A stretch of 5,934 nucleotides of DNA from Bacteriovoracaceae bacterium (GTDB lineage: Bacteria > Bdellovibrionota > Bacteriovoracia > Bacteriovoracales > Bacteriovoracaceae), in the NCBI GenBank assembly GCA_023151145.1, contig JAKLJM010000152.1, forward strand, positions 1-5,934, written 5' to 3'. The number at the start of each line of letters is the position of its first letter. Position 1 is the first letter of the stretch. The notes beneath the pieces were generated by a model that was given only the letters and a program-made list of their open reading frames with translations, did not search any database and was not told where the DNA came from. Positions 1 through 5,889 of this stretch are shown here, in pieces. Both the position numbers and the translations under genes were made by a program.

Positions 1-1394
1 ATCCTATGCTAGAAGAGATTGTCGACGAGTACGATAAAGAAGTCGATAATCACGATGGCGATAATGAATATGAAGGTTCAGACGGCGATGACGTCCGTGA
101 GCTTTCTGGCAATGAAGAGAATTTTTCTGAAAATTCTGAAAATTTTGATGTCAACCACGAAGCGACTGCCCACGATTTTAGCGAACAACCAATGATGAAA
201 GAGCGTGATGATTTCGATTGGGAATCTTACGTAGACTCTTATAATGTGAATTCTTCAACTCCCAATATGGCCCAAGGTGATTCGGAAGATGGGCCGAACT
301 ATGAAAATATTGTCTCAAAGGGCATGACTTTAGCTGAACATTTAGAGTGGCAGTTAAAGATGGAAAATCTAGACGAGAAAGAATGGAAAATTGCCGAAAA
401 TATTATCCACAATATTAATGATGACGGATATCTCGATCTATCGGTTGCCGATATGGCAAAACTCATTAACGTTTCTGCGGAAGAAATTAATGATGTAAGA
501 GAAATTATTATGCGCTTAGATCCTGTGGGATGTGGGGCGGAAACTTTAACAGAATGTTTATTCGCACAAGCGCGCGTACAGGAAGAAAGATCACCTTTAC
601 TTGAAAGATTAATTCGTGATCATTTAGAGGATTTACAGAATAGATCTTTCGATAAAATCGCTAAAAAATTAGGTGTCTCAATTGATCAAATTAAAGAGAC
701 AGCTTTATTATTACAAAATTTTCATCCAAAACCAGGGCGATTAATTGCCCCTCAAGAAACCCACTATATTGTTCCAGATATCTATGTAGTTGAAGTTGGA
801 GGAGAATTTTCTGTTCAGGTAAATGATGACGGAATTCCTCGTTTAAAAATCTCTAAGCTATATCAGGAAATGATTAAAAAAGGCGCAACAAAAAAGAACG
901 ATGAAGCCTCTGAGTTTGTTAAAGATAAGCTTCGTTCTGCCGAATGGTTAATTAAGTCGATACAAAACCGCCAGCGCACAATTGATAAAGTTGCCAAAGC
1001 GATTGTAGCAAAACAGCAAGAGTTTTTTAAGAAAGGGCCGAAATACTTAAAGCCAATGATCTTAAAAGATGTTGCGGGTGAAATCGGAATGCATGAATCA
1101 ACGGTTTCTCGAGTAACGACAAATAAGTATATGCATACACCGATTGGAATGTTTGAACTTAAATACTTTTTTAATACAGGTATAGGAGGTAAAGACGGAG
1201 GAGCAGATGTCGCAAGTGAAGTTCTGAAAATGAAAATCAAAACTATTTTTGATAATGAAAATCCGGTTAAGCCACTTTCAGACCAAAAAGTAGTTGAGAT
1301 TTTAGAGCGCGAGGGGATTACAGTTGCTCGTAGAACAGTCACTAAGTATCGCGAGATGCTAGATATTATGCCATCATCAAAAAGAAAGGCTTAA
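1..1394 (+). CDS. rpoN: RNA polymerase sigma-54 factor RpoN, 5'-truncated by the window edge
   Basis: This gene encodes sigma-54, which directs RNA polymerase to -24/-12 promoters and needs an AAA+ activator to open them. The frame is open from base 1. Bases 3-17 read P-M-L-E-E, matching the 'NPLLEE' end of sigma-54 region I, so the ATG at base 6 is internal and about 45-50 N-terminal codons are missing. Numbering from that Met, residues 1-80 form an acidic region II (29 Asp/Glu, 4 Lys/Arg) ending in DFDWESY. The core-binding region starts near 104, with NDDGYL (138-143), LDPVGCGA (171-178) and FHPKPGR (239-245). The DNA-binding part carries the signature GMHESTVSR (361-369) followed by KYMHTPIGMFELKYFF. 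The RpoN box ARRTVTKYR (441-449) is intact; family consensus is ARRTVAKYR. hpf follows after 47 bases, a common linkage. The family call is secure; only the true start is unseen. Confidence 0.97.
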   Translation, partial: PMLEEIVDEYDKEVDNHDGDNEYEGSDGDDVRELSGNEENFSENSENFDVNHEATAHDFSEQPMMKERDDFDWESYVDSYNVNSSTPNMAQGDSEDGPNYENIVSKGMTLAEHLEWQLKMENLDEKEWKIAENIIHNINDDGYLDLSVADMAKLINVSAEEINDVREIIMRLDPVGCGAETLTECLFAQARVQEERSPLLERLIRDHLEDLQNRSFDKIAKKLGVSIDQIKETALLLQNFHPKPGRLIAPQETHYIVPDIYVVEVGGEFSVQVNDDGIPRLKISKLYQEMIKKGATKKNDEASEFVKDKLRSAEWLIKSIQNRQRTIDKVAKAIVAKQQEFFKKGPKYLKPMILKDVAGEIGMHESTVSRVTTNKYMHTPIGMFELKYFFNTGIGGKDGGADVASEVLKMKIKTIFDNENPVKPLSDQKVVEILEREGITVARRTVTKYREMLDIMPSSKRKA

Positions 1395-1441
1395 GAAGAT
1401 ACGTGATTTATTAACGATTATTACGATGAGGTACGTTTGCT

Positions 1442-1798
1442 ATGAAAATTACAATTTCATTTCTTCACTTAGAACACACTCAAGCATTAGACGAAAGAAT
1501 CAGAGAAAAATCTCTAAAATTAGCAAAATTTTATAATGATAAAGGCACAATGAAATGGAATTGCTATGTTAAAAATGGTGTTCATTACGCCGAAGTGGGA
1601 TACCACGCTCAGAGTTTTGAATTTCATGCCAAAGCACATTCTGATAGCTTATATAAAACCATTGATCTGGTTTTAGAAAAAATTGAAAAACAAATTTCTA
1701 AGAAAAAAGATAAATATAACAAAATTCACCGTGACCAAGAGGATTTAGTGGTACTTGACCCTGAAGCAGCTTGGACTGATCGAGATGATGTTGCTTAA
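1442..1798 (+). CDS. hpf: Short ribosome hibernation promoting factor (HPF/RaiA family)
   Basis: This 118-residue protein should bind the small ribosomal subunit at the mRNA/tRNA channel and keep ribosomes inactive in stationary phase or starvation. It begins MKITISFLHLEHTQALDERI, the usual first strand and helix of the fold. It has the characteristic second helix DSLYKTIDLVLEKIEKQ (68-84), followed by a basic stretch KKKDKYNK. There is no long-HPF dimerisation domain. The last 20 or so residues (98-118) form an acidic tail, so length and tail resemble E. coli RaiA/YfiA (113 aa) more than E. coli HPF (95 aa). Whether it makes 100S dimers or blocks them cannot be read from sequence. GAGG at 1428-1431 lies 10 bases before the ATG. 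It follows rpoN closely, and a terminator begins 13 bases after its stop. The downstream lipoprotein start overlaps its 3' end. Confidence 0.93.
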   Translation: MKITISFLHLEHTQALDERIREKSLKLAKFYNDKGTMKWNCYVKNGVHYAEVGYHAQSFEFHAKAHSDSLYKTIDLVLEKIEKQISKKKDKYNKIHRDQEDLVVLDPEAAWTDRDDVA

Positions 1799-3014
1799 AA
1801 AGAAATTTATTAAAAGATGGGAGCTTTTAGCTCCCATTTTTTTATGCTTTTTTGTCTCATGTGGTGAGATAAATATTGCTAAAAATTTGAAGTCTTTCCA
1901 AAAACAGTCAGCTTTTGTAGCTAGCCCTGAAGCTCAATGTTTAAATCTCTCCTCGGAAGATAATGAAAATGTATTGCAAGAAATTGATCAACTCTATCAA
2001 AACTCGCTAACGAAGAGTCAATTACAGTTTCAATTAAATCATTTAGAGAGCGGACCAATTGACTTTAGTATAGATTCGCCGCTCATTACTTCTAAAAAAT
2101 TGATTCAAAATGAGCTAGATCTTTTGAGAAAAATGGCCGCAAGTAGTGAGCCTGCTCTCACAGCTCAAGAGTTACAAAAAAGGCTTTATTTATTAAGAAT
2201 CAAATTTTTGCGCCTGCAATTTAATCAATGTCGCGTGACAGAACTTAAGAAAAAATCTCAAAATGATCCCCGTGCTTTTTTACAACTTCAATATTACTGT
2301 CAAAAAAGAGGAGTAAGTGAAGAGTGCTTAAAAAATGAATTTCTAAGTTCCAATCGTCAGAACCTTAAAAATTTAGTGCTAAATATTTGTCCACAGTTAC
2401 AAAAAAAGGATGAATGTCATTTATTGTATGAGATTTATGCAGGAAAAAAACGCCTCGATGAATTTGCGCACCAAATGAAGAGCCGCTATCTCGTCGATGT
2501 TTATTCAAAATTCTACAAAATGCAGACAAAATCAGCCTTTTATTGTGAAAAAAGTGACGAAAAAACCCAGGTCTATGTCCCCGCCAAATTAGCAGCACAT
2601 GCTGAGTTCACAGAAAAAGAGATATGGTCCTTAATTAAGAAAAAATGGGATAATCAAAATTTTGAATTAATTTTTGTTGCTCCTGAAGTCAGCCTACCGA
2701 TCAAGACAACTCCTGTCTTTTTTCAATGGAGTTCTCAAGGTGTTAGTTTTGTCATGCGAGATAATCCCAAAAACGTCTTTCTTTCAAAGAATTTATCCAA
2801 AGAAGAAGCAGCCCTAGTGATCCCGCATGAATTTGGGCACGTTTTAGGTTTTCCTGATTGTTATGTTGAATATATTAATACAAATAATGAATTAATATAT
2901 TTTGAGTTACCTTCAAAGGGTAATCTTATGTGTAGTTTAAAAGCTGAGAATAAAATTCTCGATCTCTATCGCGATGAATTTGTACGCGAGTCTTGCTTGT
3001 TTGCAAAAAAATAG
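1785..3014 (+). CDS. Predicted lipoprotein zinc metalloprotease (HExxHxxGxxD, metzincin-like), family not recognised
   Basis: I do not recognise a named family. From the ATG at 1785 the protein has 409 residues. Its N-terminus is a lipoprotein signal: basic LLKKKFIKRW, hydrophobic ELLAPIFLCFF, then FVSC with the lipidated Cys at residue 26. Gly and Glu follow, so under the Asp rule outer-membrane anchoring is more likely than inner-membrane retention. Residues about 40-250 are helix-rich with paired cysteines. The C-terminal part holds HEFGHVLGFPD: H348, E349, H352 and D358 fit the HExxHxxGxxD zinc site of metzincins with Asp as third ligand, as in snapalysin (M7). NLMC with M382, 24 residues after D358, resembles a Met-turn. 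Ten cysteines besides the lipidated one suggest disulfides outside the cytoplasm. Starts at TTG 1755, ATG 1788 or TTG 1791 are possible. ATG 1785 gives a compact signal peptide; only a weak GGA (1773-1775) precedes it, so coupling to hpf is likely. Peptidase activity and substrate are inferred. Confidence 0.8.
   Translation: MMLLKKKFIKRWELLAPIFLCFFVSCGEINIAKNLKSFQKQSAFVASPEAQCLNLSSEDNENVLQEIDQLYQNSLTKSQLQFQLNHLESGPIDFSIDSPLITSKKLIQNELDLLRKMAASSEPALTAQELQKRLYLLRIKFLRLQFNQCRVTELKKKSQNDPRAFLQLQYYCQKRGVSEECLKNEFLSSNRQNLKNLVLNICPQLQKKDECHLLYEIYAGKKRLDEFAHQMKSRYLVDVYSKFYKMQTKSAFYCEKSDEKTQVYVPAKLAAHAEFTEKEIWSLIKKKWDNQNFELIFVAPEVSLPIKTTPVFFQWSSQGVSFVMRDNPKNVFLSKNLSKEEAALVIPHEFGHVLGFPDCYVEYINTNNELIYFELPSKGNLMCSLKAENKILDLYRDEFVRESCLFAKK
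1812..1843 (+). terminator. Intrinsic terminator after hpf, lying inside the lipoprotein signal-peptide coding region
   Basis: A perfect 9-bp stem (ATGGGAGCT at 1817-1825 with AGCTCCCAT at 1829-1837) closes a TTT loop. It can extend outward through a G-T pair and four A-T pairs (1812-1815 with 1839-1842). The 3' arm runs into seven T residues (1837-1843), the classic intrinsic-terminator form. It starts 13 bases after the hpf stop, so it should end the rpoN-hpf transcript. It also falls inside the next open frame, in codons for the hydrophobic part of a signal peptide. It may therefore act as a conditional rather than absolute terminator. Confidence 0.85.
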
Positions 3015-3029
3015 CATAATGACTATATA
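3001..3029 (+). promoter_or_regulatory. Possible sigma-70-type promoter for clpS-clpA
   Basis: The 51-base gap between the lipoprotein stop and clpS holds the only obvious promoter-like pair near clpS. TTGCAA (3001-3006) and TATATA (3024-3029) are separated by 17 bases, each matching consensus at four of six positions. A second -10-like CATAAT lies at 3015-3020. AT-rich DNA produces such matches easily, and the -35 box overlaps the lipoprotein 3' end. clpS could instead be transcribed by read-through, since no terminator is visible between the genes. Confidence 0.3.
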
Positions 3030-3065
3030 GGTATCTTTAACTCAAACGATATTCAAAGAGAATTT

Positions 3066-3386
3066 ATGTCTAATGATCAAGATCATCCCTACGAAGAGTC
3101 CGATTCCTCAGTTATCGAGCAAGTAAAAGTCAAAAAACCAAAAAAATACAAAGTTATCTTACATAACGATGACTATACCACTATGGAATTTGTGATTTTC
3201 ATCCTGAAAGTGGTTTTTCATAAAACCACTGATGAAGCTGAAGGAATAATGCTGGAAGTTCATAATAAAGGACGAGGCGTTTGTGGAATATATAGTTACG
3301 AAGTGGCAGAGACTAAATCTAAAAAAGTTGAAGTCTTGGCCAAAGAACAATCGCATCCCTTGATATGCACCATTGAACCGGAATAG
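3066..3386 (+). CDS. clpS: ATP-dependent Clp protease adaptor ClpS
   Basis: ClpS is the cytoplasmic N-recognin that binds proteins with destabilising N-terminal residues (Leu, Phe, Tyr, Trp in E. coli) and passes them to ClpA for degradation by ClpAP. The protein has 106 residues, the usual length. A flexible, acidic N-terminal arm (about 1-20) and a basic stretch (21-29) precede the core. The core holds NDDY (34-37), M40, E41-F42-V43 and VH (65-66). These match the E. coli ClpS pocket residues N34, D35, M40 and H66 in type and, as I recall, in number. KGRGVCGIYSYEVAETK and the closing HPLICTIE are family signatures. One variation is TTM where TPM is usual (Thr39). AAAGAG (3055-3060) lies 5 bases before the ATG. 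clpA starts 9 bases after the stop, the standard clpS-clpA operon order. Confidence 0.97.
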   Translation: MSNDQDHPYEESDSSVIEQVKVKKPKKYKVILHNDDYTTMEFVIFILKVVFHKTTDEAEGIMLEVHNKGRGVCGIYSYEVAETKSKKVEVLAKEQSHPLICTIEPE

Positions 3387-3395
3387 AAAGTCATT

Positions 3396-5786
3396 ATGAG
3401 CAGAAAATTAGAAACCATCTTTAACGAATCAGTTGCTTTTGCCAATTCGCTATCACATGAATATTTAGGATTAGAGATTCTTTTATGGTCTCTCTTAAAA
3501 GATGAAGATGTGCGAAATGTCTTAAAAAATTGCGGGGCAGACGTCACGACGATTGAAAATGAATTATTAGATTATTTTAAGAAAAGTGAAAACTTTAGTA
3601 TTTTAAGCGATGAAATCATCGAAGAGTTATCTAAAGAACATTTTCAAGATGAAGACGTTCGAAAATTAGCAAAATCCAATGGAATTCGATATCAACCAGA
3701 ATTAACTCAAGCTTTTCATCGAGTGCTTCAAAGAGCTGCTATTCATGTTCAATCTTCAGGAAAAAAAGAAATCCAGGGCATAAATCTTCTGGTTTCCATG
3801 CTTAATGAGAAAGAATCCTACGCCCTTTTCCTCATTTTTAAACAAGGTATAGATAAACTCGACATTGTAAAAGAAATTGCTCATGGAATAGATCGACCAG
3901 TAAATGGTGATGTGGACAATGATGCTGAATTGGGTGCTCATTATAGTACAGAGGATTCTGATGATGAGGACGATTCTCATCGCCCAAGTCAGAAAAAGAG
4001 CACAGCTTTGCATGAGTACTGCCAAAATCTCAATGAACTTGCCGTTAAAAAACAAATTGATCCTTTAATTGGTAGAGTTGAAGAAATTGAGCGTATTATT
4101 CAGATCCTAGTCCGACGAAGAAAAAACAATCCTTTGTTGGTAGGTGAAGCTGGAGTGGGTAAAACGGCCATTGCAGAAGGGTTAGCGTATTTGATTGTTA
4201 ATAATGAAGCTCCTGAATCGTTAAAGAACTCAGTAATTTTTAGTTTAGATATGGCCTCATTATTGGCCGGAGCAAAATTCAGAGGTGATTTCGAAAAAAG
4301 ATTGAAAGAAGTTATCCGTGAACTTGAACGCTTAAAAGAAAGTGAAGGACTTGATCCCATTTTGTTTATTGATGAGATGCATACGATTATGGGCGCAGGC
4401 GCCACTGGTGGCGGAAGTTTAGATGCTTCGAATTTATTAAAACCTATGCTCAGTTCTGGTCGCCTAAAGTGTATTGGAAGTACGACTTATGAAGAATTTA
4501 GAAAATTTATTGAAAAAGATCATGCTTTTTCCCGTCGTTTTCAGAAAGTTGATATAGATGAGCCTTCATCTGAAGAAACTTTCAAGATTTTATTGGGCCT
4601 AAGATCTAAATTTGAAGAATTTCATGGAGTCAAATTTCCAAATTCAATCGTTAAGTTGATGGTAGAACTAACTGAACGTTATTTGCCGGATAGAAAAAAT
4701 CCAGATAAGTCCATTGATGTAATGGATGAAGTGGGAGCGATGATTAAATTGCAGGCCTCAACACGAAAAGGTGGGCAAGCGACGAAAAAAGATGTTGAAT
4801 CAGTCATTTCTACTATGGCCCGCATTCCGAAACTAACCGTTCATCATGATGAGCGATCAAAGCTAAAAAGTTTAAAACCGAATTTGCTTCGTTCTTTATT
4901 TGGCCAAGATGCCGCTATTGAAAAAGTCGTGGATACAATTCTTTTATCAAGATCTGGTCTGGCTAGTTCCGAAAAACCGATTGGCTCATTCCTTTTCACC
5001 GGTCCAACTGGAGTTGGGAAAACTGAATTGGCGAAAAAACTGGCCGATGAGATGGGCTCATACTTGCATCGAATCGACATGTCGGAATATATGGAAAAGC
5101 ATTCGGTGGCGAAATTGGTGGGAGCTCCTCCAGGTTATGTGGGCTATGATCAAGGTGGTTTATTAACCGACGCCATCAAAAAGCATCCACATTGTATCCT
5201 TTTGTTGGATGAAATCGAAAAAGCACATCCAGATGTCTTCAATATTTTGTTACAAATCATGGATTACGGAAAACTCACAGACTCGCAAGGCCGATCGACT
5301 GATTATCGAAACGTGATTTTGATCATGACTTCAAATGCAGGGGCAAAAGAAATGCAATCCGGATCGGTTGGATTGAATGTTCAACAAGCAATTGGGGGAA
5401 TTTCAGACGTTAATCTTTCAAAAAGAGATAAAGCAATTAAAGATTATTTCTCACCAGAATTTCGCAATCGTCTTTCAGCGATTGTGCATTTTAATAAGCT
5501 TGAAGATGAGCAAATACTTAAAATTGTAGAGAAATTCCTCACAGAATTAGAAGCGAGCTTGTTGAAGAAGAAGGTTGTGATGTCGGTATCTCATGCTGCA
5601 AAGGCATGGCTTTCGAAAAAAGGTTACGATCCACAAATGGGTGCAAGGCCACTTCAAAGAATTGTTGATGAAGAAATCAAAAAACCGCTTTCACATGAAA
5701 TACTTTTTGGAAAATTAGAGAAAGGTGGCGAAGTTTTTGTCGATTTCGATGAAAAAAATGGCATCAAGTTCACGTTCAAAGCCTAA
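3396..5786 (+). CDS. clpA: ATP-dependent Clp protease ATP-binding subunit ClpA
   Basis: ClpA is the hexameric AAA+ unfoldase that threads substrates, including those brought by ClpS, into ClpP. It has 796 residues against 758 in E. coli. Two Clp N-repeats (about 1-60 and 105-165) are joined by a long insert (about 62-104). An acidic linker (about 166-203) follows. D1 has Walker A GEAGVGKT (250-257), pore loop KFRG (294-297), Walker B ILFIDE (322-327), sensor GSTT (361-364) and arginines R380-R381. D2 starts near 500 with Walker A GPTGVGKT (536-543), pore loop GYVG (580-583), Walker B ILLLDE (601-606), FRNR (689-692) and sensor-2 GAR (749-751). The short spacing between D1 and D2, without a ClpB-type coiled coil, and the adjacent clpS support ClpA over ClpB or ClpC. 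The ClpP-docking loop is VGL (658-660). AGAAAG ends 5 bases before the ATG. clpP is not in the window. Confidence 0.97.
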   Translation: MSRKLETIFNESVAFANSLSHEYLGLEILLWSLLKDEDVRNVLKNCGADVTTIENELLDYFKKSENFSILSDEIIEELSKEHFQDEDVRKLAKSNGIRYQPELTQAFHRVLQRAAIHVQSSGKKEIQGINLLVSMLNEKESYALFLIFKQGIDKLDIVKEIAHGIDRPVNGDVDNDAELGAHYSTEDSDDEDDSHRPSQKKSTALHEYCQNLNELAVKKQIDPLIGRVEEIERIIQILVRRRKNNPLLVGEAGVGKTAIAEGLAYLIVNNEAPESLKNSVIFSLDMASLLAGAKFRGDFEKRLKEVIRELERLKESEGLDPILFIDEMHTIMGAGATGGGSLDASNLLKPMLSSGRLKCIGSTTYEEFRKFIEKDHAFSRRFQKVDIDEPSSEETFKILLGLRSKFEEFHGVKFPNSIVKLMVELTERYLPDRKNPDKSIDVMDEVGAMIKLQASTRKGGQATKKDVESVISTMARIPKLTVHHDERSKLKSLKPNLLRSLFGQDAAIEKVVDTILLSRSGLASSEKPIGSFLFTGPTGVGKTELAKKLADEMGSYLHRIDMSEYMEKHSVAKLVGAPPGYVGYDQGGLLTDAIKKHPHCILLLDEIEKAHPDVFNILLQIMDYGKLTDSQGRSTDYRNVILIMTSNAGAKEMQSGSVGLNVQQAIGGISDVNLSKRDKAIKDYFSPEFRNRLSAIVHFNKLEDEQILKIVEKFLTELEASLLKKKVVMSVSHAAKAWLSKKGYDPQMGARPLQRIVDEEIKKPLSHEILFGKLEKGGEVFVDFDEKNGIKFTFKA

Positions 5787-5830
5787 AAATCGTCCTTCAA
5801 TTTCATCAAAGACATCAAATTCATCTCGAA

Positions 5831-5851
5831 AAGGGCCCAAATCGGGCCTTT
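5831..5851 (+). terminator. GC-rich hairpin after clpA, probably part of the operon terminator
   Basis: Bases 5831-5838 pair with 5844-5851 around an AAATC loop: eight pairs, five of them G-C and one G-T. It starts 44 bases after the clpA stop. No T-tract follows directly, since the three T residues are part of the stem. Alone it would be a weak intrinsic terminator, but it could stall polymerase or protect the 3' end of the clpSA mRNA. A second hairpin with a T-tract follows at once. Confidence 0.5.
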
Positions 5852-5853
5852 GA

Positions 5854-5889
5854 TGGGAAAAATTTATCTTATCCCAAAATTTTTTTTTT
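5854..5889 (+). terminator. Second hairpin with T10 tract, probable clpSA terminator
   Basis: TGGGA (5854-5858) pairs with TCCCA (5872-5876). Two further A-T pairs can form inside after one mismatch. Three A residues and then ten T residues (5880-5889) follow. The stem is short and the loop large, so the hairpin is modest, but the T-tract is long. Together with the GC hairpin just upstream it makes a credible tandem terminator. Alternatively, CCCAAAA (5873-5879) can pair with TTTTGGG (5886-5892), a structure that would absorb part of the T-tract. Confidence 0.45.

Noticed and set aside
863..1342. 159-codon open frame on the minus strand inside rpoN
   Set aside because: It lies wholly opposite conserved sigma-54 DNA-binding sequence, has no recognisable domain and no sign of its own expression signals. 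It is a shadow of the rpoN codon pattern.
1652..1720. TATAAA (1652-1657) and TATAAC (1715-1720) as promoter -10 boxes for the lipoprotein inside hpf
   Set aside because: Neither has a reasonable -35 box at 16-18 bases, and both lie in conserved hpf codons.
1755..1784. TTG at 1755 as the lipoprotein start
   Set aside because: It would add ten residues before an already complete lipoprotein signal peptide and deepen the overlap with hpf. The ATG at 1785 or 1788 is more economical, though TTG cannot be excluded.
3756..4405. Minus-strand frames opposite the clpA N-region and D1
   Set aside because: They run opposite conserved ClpA motifs, and their products show no domain or plausible start context.
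4900..5166. 88-codon plus-strand frame inside clpA
   Set aside because: It overlaps the D2 Walker A and pore-loop region in another phase. The conserved ClpA reading explains the sequence fully.
5572..5630. A-rich run in clpA as a programmed frameshift site
   Set aside because: The six A residues form two in-frame AAA codons followed by GGT, which is the wrong phase for an A AAA AAG slippery heptamer. ClpA continues intact to its C-terminus.
3396..5786. ClpB or ClpC identity for the large AAA+ gene
   Set aside because: There is no ClpB coiled-coil middle domain, and a ClpP-docking loop is present, which excludes ClpB. The neighbouring clpS and the ClpA-like N-domain favour ClpA over ClpC.
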